A DNA stretch of 64,000 bases, taken from positions 40,185,004 through 40,249,003 of the forward strand of contig CM055821.1 in the NCBI GenBank assembly GCA_029582265.1. The letters run 5' to 3'. How positions within the stretch are numbered: position 1 is the stretch's first letter; every line of letters starts with the position of its first letter. Below are positions 56,976 through 64,000 of the stretch, piece after piece. The DNA is from Zoroaster sp. YZ-2022 (taxonomy: Eukaryota > Echinodermata > Asteroidea > Forcipulatida > Zoroasteridae). The position numbers and the translations under genes are program-made. The notes under the pieces were generated by a model, which did no database searches, was not told the origin of the DNA, and worked only from the letters and a program-made list of their open reading frames with translations.

Positions 56976-59900
56976 TCTAAAGTCTAGTTAGTCACTGGAA
57001 CTCACTGGAAAATTGAAAAAGTAGGGGGGTTTAAAAACCCGATCTCACATTTGGGTTTTATTCTTTTTTAATTTTTAAATAAAACAAATTGTTTAGTTTT
57101 TGTCCCTGAAGAAAGTTTTCTCAATAATAAAAAAATAATAAATATGTGCTATAAAGTCCACCAATAAGATGCTCAAGGTGTTTTTCAATAATTTAAATTT
57201 TCGGGTTACAACCTAATTAAAAAGGATAAAATATTTTTTTTAAATTGGCATGTGAAAAAATTTTTCATAAATAAAAATAAAAAATACTCAAAAAACCAAA
57301 AGGAAATCAACAAAATATAAATTATCGTGTCAAAAAGCCATGGTCTCCAAAAGACGTTTTAGAAATTACGTAATTAAAAAAATAAACCCGCAAAAAAAAC
57401 GTCACCCCCAAAATATTTATTATCATTTTTTAATTTAAAAAATTTGTTTAATGAAGAATATTATATATGGACTGTAACCAAAAAAATGTTTAAAGGTTGA
57501 CCCCAAAAATAATGCGCTAGGAAAATAAGTAAAAATGTTCTCAAATTTAAATTTAGGGGTGGCTTTTTTTATATTAAAGTAAAAAATAAGAAAAATAAAA
57601 AATACCTATTAAATACCTTCAATGAATATAAACCCCATGTTTATTTTGGGGCCCGCAGAAAAAGGCCCTATTAGGATCCATCTTTTGACATTTTTAGGGG
57701 AGAACCGATCTGGGATGAACTCCAAAAAAATGTAAATAAAATTTGAAAAGCTGGGGAAAAAATGAAACATTCACTGAAATCAAGGGCAGCATGTCAAAAT
57801 AGGACTTCAATTATAAAAGGAAATAAACTGAATCACAACGAACATCCGATCACTATGAGAACAAAATCAAGCTTAAAAAGTTATTTTTTTTTTCTCAAAA
57901 TGAAAGTAAAAAAAAAATTTCTTTAGAGTTCTGAAAGTTCAAAAAAATGTGGCCCAAAAAATCTTTTTTTTCTGGTCATGCCCCTTCAAACTTTTAAAGA
58001 GGAAAGGGGCCATGTATCCCCAGTTATTGGAAGCATCCAAATTTCCTTTTACGAAGTAGGTGGCTAAGGAGGACTTAAAAGGAAAATGTTCATACCCCAA
58101 TGTAAAAAAGTCTTTTAAAAAACACAGATGGAAAAAAAATCCACAATTTTGGCTGAATTTCAAAAAATGAAAACAAAAAATTGATGGGGTCTGGGGGGCT
58201 TCAAAGGGGCCAAAAACGGACCTTTTTTGGGGCCCAAACCTTTTTGTTTCGGTTCCAGGTCAATGTCTATTTTTTTTACCCTTTTTAGTTGAGTTATTTC
58301 CCAGAGAGTGGGCCATATTCTGATTGTGAGGGCCATAGTTGTTAATAATCCAGCCCCTGCGGCCCTTTTTTGCCATCGATCGGTGCCCTTTCCCAAGAAC
58401 TGCTGATGAATGGCACAGGGTTTCCTCATTCCGACACTGGCCCAGGTACTTAAACCCCAAGATCCCCCCTGAATTTTAAGAAAGATTTTGAAAATCAATT
58501 TCAAAATTCTCCTTCATGGCTTTAAACCCCCCAAAAAATGAATTTCCTTTTTAAAATGTGACCACCAGAATTTATCCAAAACCCGCCTTCCATCACTTCA
58601 TCAATTTCCTGTTGACTTTTTTCTGATGTTCAGGATGCAAGCCTGATACAGCATCCTTCGGGGCTGCTTGCTGTGGTGTCGTCCCCCCAAAGAGGAACTT
58701 TCCCCTTACGGATCCCCAAAAGCCCTATCCCATCTTTCCTCGGGGGGAGGCAAGACCCCGGAAATCAAGGTTTTTTGGGGGGACGGGACTTAGACTGAGA
58801 TCCGCCCCTTTCCCTTTTCCCAAATGGGGTGAAAAACAGCCCAGGATGTCCAAAAAGGGGAAATAACCCGAGAAGAGGGAAGGGGGTTGGTGGGGCCCCT
58901 GCGGAACCTTGGCAAAAATTTGTTCACAGGATAAGAAACATCGGTGAACCAGAAATTTGGGAGTGAATTGTTCAAAAAGAACGGGTTTTAATTGTTTAGG
59001 GGTTTGAGGGGGTTCAGGAGAACCCCGGACCTGGAAATGCGCGAAAAAGGGCTGCTGAAGGTTATGATGACAGGATGCTCAGTGGGGGATAAGTTCGGGG
59101 GTGTTCGGCAGGCTTTGAGACGGGACATCACCCCATCACCCATTTTTGGCCCCCACTACAGGACTGGGATTTTTTTCCAAAAGCCCAACCCACCCAGACT
59201 GGGGGACCCCCATATCCAAGATAACCACCCCCCTTTCCCCCGTGCTTGTAAAAATGTTTGGGGCAGTACCCCCCCCTTGCCCCAACTCCTTCGATCCTAG
59301 CCAAATTCTGCCTGCATCCCTCAAAACTAACCCCCAAACCCCGCCCCGCAAATCCTCCGCGGCCACAATTTGCAGCATTTTGAGTCCGGGATTCTCCTGG
59401 GGATTTTTTAAAAGGGACCCTTTGAAACGCCCCTTGTCCAGTTTTTCAGAACATACCCAAATTTAGTTTCCCTGTGTCACCCCTAGTTTCCCTTTTCCTC
59501 CTCAATCCAAAACAAATTTTTTTGTAGTTGATATTAAAAAAATCAAAATTAAAAACTTTCTTAGTGACAACTCACCCTAAAAAAAGGTTCCATTCCCTCA
59601 CCCTTCCAAATACTCTAAAATCCCTTTCTAAATGAAGGTTTTTGGGGATTGGGGATTAGGGGTTTTTTTTGTGATTGCAAAGGGCATGCTTTGGTTGTGG
59701 ACACTGTTTTTTCCCTGCATGCAGGGGGGGTCCCTATGTATGTATCGATTAGAAACAATGTGAATGACATGTGCTTTTTTTTTTTGGGGGATTTTGAGTT
59801 AGGAAAAAGAAATGGGCGAAAATGAGTTAGTTCACTGTTTTGGTTTGGACACCAGTTTACCTGTATAGTGTAAATATTGTTTGTCTGGGAAAAGTTTATA

Positions 59901-62900
59901 AGTACCAAAAACCAATTAGTGAGGGGTTTTATTTAGACAGGATATTTTTCAGATCCTTGGGTAAAAGTTATTTATAACGATCTTTTTTACATAAAATTTA
60001 CTATGTCATATTATTGAGGGATAAAAAGTTGAATTGTTTTATATGGGGTGCTATCATTTTAAAATTTGAGGCTTTATGGGGGAAATCGTTTTTTGGTTTC
60101 GGTCCCAAATGTTTTATTCAACTTCCTGGTGGGGAAAGGTTCTGAAAGAACCTTTCCCCAAACTCATCTAAACCCTTTTTAAAAAAAGGTTAAGGGAACA
60201 ATGTCGGGCTCTTTTTTTCCCTACTGTTTTAGTTCACGGGTTATTCTCCGTTCGATTCCTCCTAATTTTCAAGAATGAACCCCCAAAGTATTTGCTGGGG
60301 TTGTGTAGAAGGGAATTATGTGCAGGTGCCACTGTTGTTTATGTGTGTATTGGGGTATTGTTTGTTTGTGGGTGTTGGGAGGGAGAGGTGGGGGAGGGAT
60401 GGGGGTAGGTTGAATCAAAAAGCTTTTAAATGCTGATGAAAAAACCGTGTCCAGGGACGTGTTGTTTAGGTTTCAAAACCTCCCGTTTGGTGTACCAGTG
60501 CCTCCGGGGCTATGATCTCTGCCTTTTTGCCAAACTTTTCAGAACCTCCTCAGCTTGTGATGTTGAGATAAACTGGTGTTACTGCAAACCCGATATTATA
60601 TTCCACCATGCAAAACCTCAAAACTTTTTTGATTTGTTCTAATTTAAAATTTTTCATGAAACCCACTTGGGGAAAGTATTTTCCTTCCCCAAAACCTTTT
60701 TTATTGTCTAAAAATAGTTCTCATCAGTCTTCGGAAAAAAGTGAAAAAAAAACAATTCAGTACCAGTTTTGCCCCGTGTTCGTATTTATCGAAACCTGTG
60801 CACAAAATCACAGTTTTGTAAAATTTCTTCCCACAGAAACCTAAAACATAAATCCAAGAACAGAGGGGGAGGTAAAGAAAAAAAAATCAAGGGGGTAAAA
60901 TAAAAAAAAAAAACAGTCAATGTTTTATTTTGGGAAAAAAATTTTATTTAAGAGGGAACTATGCCCATTTCAGATGATTTTAAAGGGCATCATTAAAAAA
61001 AGAAATATGAAAAAAATGAAAGAGAAAAGGCAAACAATTGAAAAAAAGATCAAAGGGAAAAACAATCAATTTTAAAATGGCGTCAAAAAAAAAACTAGAT
61101 AACCTCTTTCAACACCCGGGGACCCCCCCTCCTCCTTGAACAGATAATGAAAAAAAAAGAATCAAAAGTTTTTGTCAGACACAAAAAAAAAATGGAAAAA
61201 CAAGCAGCAAAAGTGGGCTAAAAGTACTAATTGGTTGTAAACCCCCTATAAAAAAAAGTATAATAGAAAAATATAATAGACTTCTCCCTCCTTGGAGAAA
61301 TGTGTATTTTAATTTTTTACAAGGCCCAGTAAACAAAAGTAAAAACACACAAATACTTCCGAAAGTTTAAAAAAACCAAAGAACAGATTTTCTTGTGTTA
61401 TTAGAGTCATAAAAAGGACTGACTGACCTAGATCCCCCTTCCCCCCCCATTTTTTTCAAAAATTTGAGATTCCCTTTGTGTGGATTAAAATCGTTAATTA
61501 TATTTCCCCCGATACAGGACGGAAGGGGGGAGGGGCCAGAGTCAAAAGGGGGAGTGTAATTTTGCGGGTTTAAAAAAATTTGGGTTTTTTTATTAATAAA
61601 AACAAAATATGGGTTTTTGTACAATCAGATCAGATTATGTTTGACGGTTTTCATTTCAATCTGATCTGGTGGTGATGAGCCAAGTCAAAAACCGTCCAAA
61701 AGTTTTTTTTAAGTCTCAAATTTTATAAAAAACGTACAATCCCCCGTTTAAAGAAAAGGATCCCCTAGTAAAAACAACTGGCCCAAAAACAAAAACCCAA
61801 AAATGAACATTTTAAAAAACACCTCCAAATAAGTGTGGTAGTTGTTTGGTGGGCTAACTGAAAGAAAAGGTCCGGGGGAGGTGAAGGGTTTTCGGACGCG
61901 TGCCTCCCTATCGCGGAGCCCCGCTGGGAAATCTAGTTTCGGGGGGGGCAAGCGGGGGCCCGCCAGGAATGAAGGGCCCCCTGCGCCCAATTTTATTCAA
62001 TTTTTTTATCCTGACATTTTTCAACGGCGGGTTTCATAAAACAGGAACAATTTCATTAAAAAAAACAAAAAAAACCTTTGGGGCAAAAGGGGCACTTTTA
62101 TACTGGAAAAAGGGGAGCCACACCTTGGGGGCCTATGTATGCACAGCCGCCCAGATACCCCACACCTTACTATGGATGGGGAGAGACAAAGTGATTTTTT
62201 TATGAACCAAAAAATGAAAAAAATACAGTTTTAAGGATGTTATATCCCAAAAAAAAGGTCCCAAGCCCCGGCCGTTATTAATTTTCATCCCTATGGGGGG
62301 GTTTCTGCATATTTAATTCAAAAACATTTATTTCTCTATCAATGAAAAAAATTAAACAATTTGTAGTTAAAAATAACGGTTTAAAAAATATGGACTGTAC
62401 AATTTACTGTTTCATGAATTTGAAAACTTTTAAAATTTTATTTTTTTAAGAAATTCCCAACCCTGACATATATACATTTCAAAGTGGCATCAAAAGCTTT
62501 TTATAGAAATGTTTGAATTTTTAAAACCCCCGAACAAAAAAAACCAACAAACAGACAAGGAAAGGAAAAAACACAAAGAAAAAAAACGGGAAAGGACAAA
62601 ACAAAAAGACAAAAAAAAGTAAATAATTAAAAAGGGGTTTAAAACAGGCAATCAAAAAAACCAAAAAGGAAAATTATTTTCAAAACAAAAAAAGCAGAAA
62701 AAAAAATATTACAAAATTTTAAATTTTGAAAAATAATTTAAAAATTTTAAAAAATAAAAAAAAGCTCAAAATAAAGAAATTTTATTTTTTAATTTTAAAT
62801 TTTTTATTTTTTTTAAATACCTAAAACCCGCAAAAGTGTTTCAAATTTGAATAAAACCGGCCCATCTAAAACAATTTGAGTTGTTTTATTTTATTTTTTT

Positions 62901-64000
62901 TTTATTATTTTTTTTCCTCAAATTTATAAAATTAAAAAATTACCTCTTTTTTCATTTGTTGATGGTTTTGGGTTTAAAAAAAATTTAAATAATCAATCAA
63001 ATTTCTTAATAAGTATGATGTCTTTTAAATGTTTAAATTTTTTGGGGGCAATATTTAAAAATTCCATTAAAAAATGCTAATACATGGAAATTTTTTTTGT
63101 TTTTATTAAAAAAGATCTTATGTCCCCGGGGAGGGCCCCCCCTTTGTTTTCAAAAAAGTAGTTAACAAAACTTATTGGATTTTAATTCTTTTTTAATAAT
63201 TTGTTGGTTCATTGAGTTTTTGTTGGGAAATTTTCCCTAAAAAGTTTTCCTCCCCCCCCATTTTTATTCTTTTGTTTTGTTTGAATCAACCCAAGAGATT
63301 GAGTTTTTTTTATTTTTTTTGGGTCTTTGATGTGGTTTTGAATCTCAGAGCATGGGTGGGTTAAAAAGGCTTTAAATTGGGGAAATAATTATAAAACATC
63401 CCCTAAAATTATTCAGAGCTTGATTTCTGTACATATTATCTTTATTCTCAAAGTGGGTATTTAAAGGGTTTAAGGTTTTTTTATTTGATTTATTTCACAG
63501 TATCAAAAAATTTAAAAAACTCAATATCAGTCATAACATTCGTACAAGATATAGAATCACAAAAAAAGGGATATAAGGGGCCCAATAAAAAAAAAGAGCT
63601 TGTAAATATGGGCCCCGGGTACATGGGATTTAGCCGGAAACAGTGTTGAGCAAGACCCAAAGTCCAAACGAGACGAGACCCCATGACGAGACTAAGACCT
63701 TACAGTTCAGACAAAAATATTAAAAAAAACACACACACACACAATTGCGTGGGTAGAACGGGACATGTCCTCGCCGGACATGTACGCACATCCATGACAC
63801 GGGGTTTGATAAGGGATGATGACACAGCCCCTTGTTCAATGGGGGAGCCTCCTGCAAATTTTTTGAATTACATGTTACGAATTGCCTGGGATACAGGATC
63901 CCCAAAAGCGGGTTTTAAAAATCGAGTTCAAACGTGGGGATTTTCGGGTTTGACTGGGCTATTCGAGACCGAGTCCGAGAACGAAACAAAACGGACCCAA
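56976..64000. other. Low-quality AT-rich sequence, nothing firmly recognised
   Basis: Same homopolymer-rich character as the rest of contig C. A minus-strand frame at 58160-58504 includes a compositionally normal stretch (GLSTWASVGMRKPCAIHQQF), but I recognise no family. A short AC microsatellite lies at 63729-63742. No RNA gene or element could be supported. Confidence 0.4.

Noticed and set aside
58160..58504. Minus-strand frame of 114 codons in contig C
   Set aside because: No recognisable domain, and it lies in homopolymer-rich low-quality sequence.

Overview
This is a eukaryotic (animal) genomic window made almost entirely of nested mobile elements and satellite DNA; I find no convincing host protein-coding gene. 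The mixture of BEL/Pao, two kinds of Ty3/Gypsy, APE-type LINEs, CACTA- and hAT-type MITEs and a ~100-bp satellite suggests an invertebrate, plausibly marine, but the species cannot be named from this sequence. Two runs of exactly 500 N (18581-19080 and 45960-46459) split the window into three contigs: A (1-18580), B (19081-45959) and C (46460-64000).

Contig A reads: a broken BEL/Pao element with its 3' LTR (1-2560) inserted in a ~100-bp satellite array (2561-12080, holding a 349-bp CACTA-type MITE); a possible LTR of an old 'host' Gypsy element (from 12081) interrupted by a 5'-truncated LINE (12684-14934); host gag (15460-16420); a solo LTR of a second Gypsy (16544-17695); and the host protease (17726-18580). 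Contig B carries the same locus in inverted orientation: host RT start (19081-19641), a 3.1-kb LINE inserted with an 11-bp target duplication (19642-22773), host protease, a full-length second Gypsy (23567-31189) at exactly the site where contig A has the solo LTR, host gag, the truncated LINE (32803-35053), the possible host LTR and the satellite (35656-41464). The inverted repeat is centred on an N gap. I therefore read A and B most economically as two haplotypes of one locus joined head to head during scaffolding; a real palindrome or inverted duplication is the alternative.

The most interesting object is the full-length Gypsy at 23567-31189 (minus strand). Its pol order is protease-integrase-RT-RNase H, with integrase before RT. 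This is the Copia-like order known in the Gmr1 clade of Ty3/Gypsy. Its capsid also resembles the vertebrate SCAN domain, for which a Gmr1-like gag has been proposed as ancestor. Gag and pol are almost intact, the two LTRs are nearly identical, and the target duplication is perfect, so the insertion is young.

Beyond the satellite, contig B holds a hAT-like MITE, a three-unit ~560-bp tandem repeat and a CpG-rich stretch with CCAAT, CRE and E-box motifs (44940-45420) that could be a promoter. Contig C is AT-rich and crowded with homopolymer runs, as in unpolished low-coverage sequence. In it I recognise only a degraded jockey-like LINE ORF1 with the start of ORF2 (minus strand, running into the gap), a degraded LINE RT (plus strand) and a third, decayed copy of the CACTA-type MITE.
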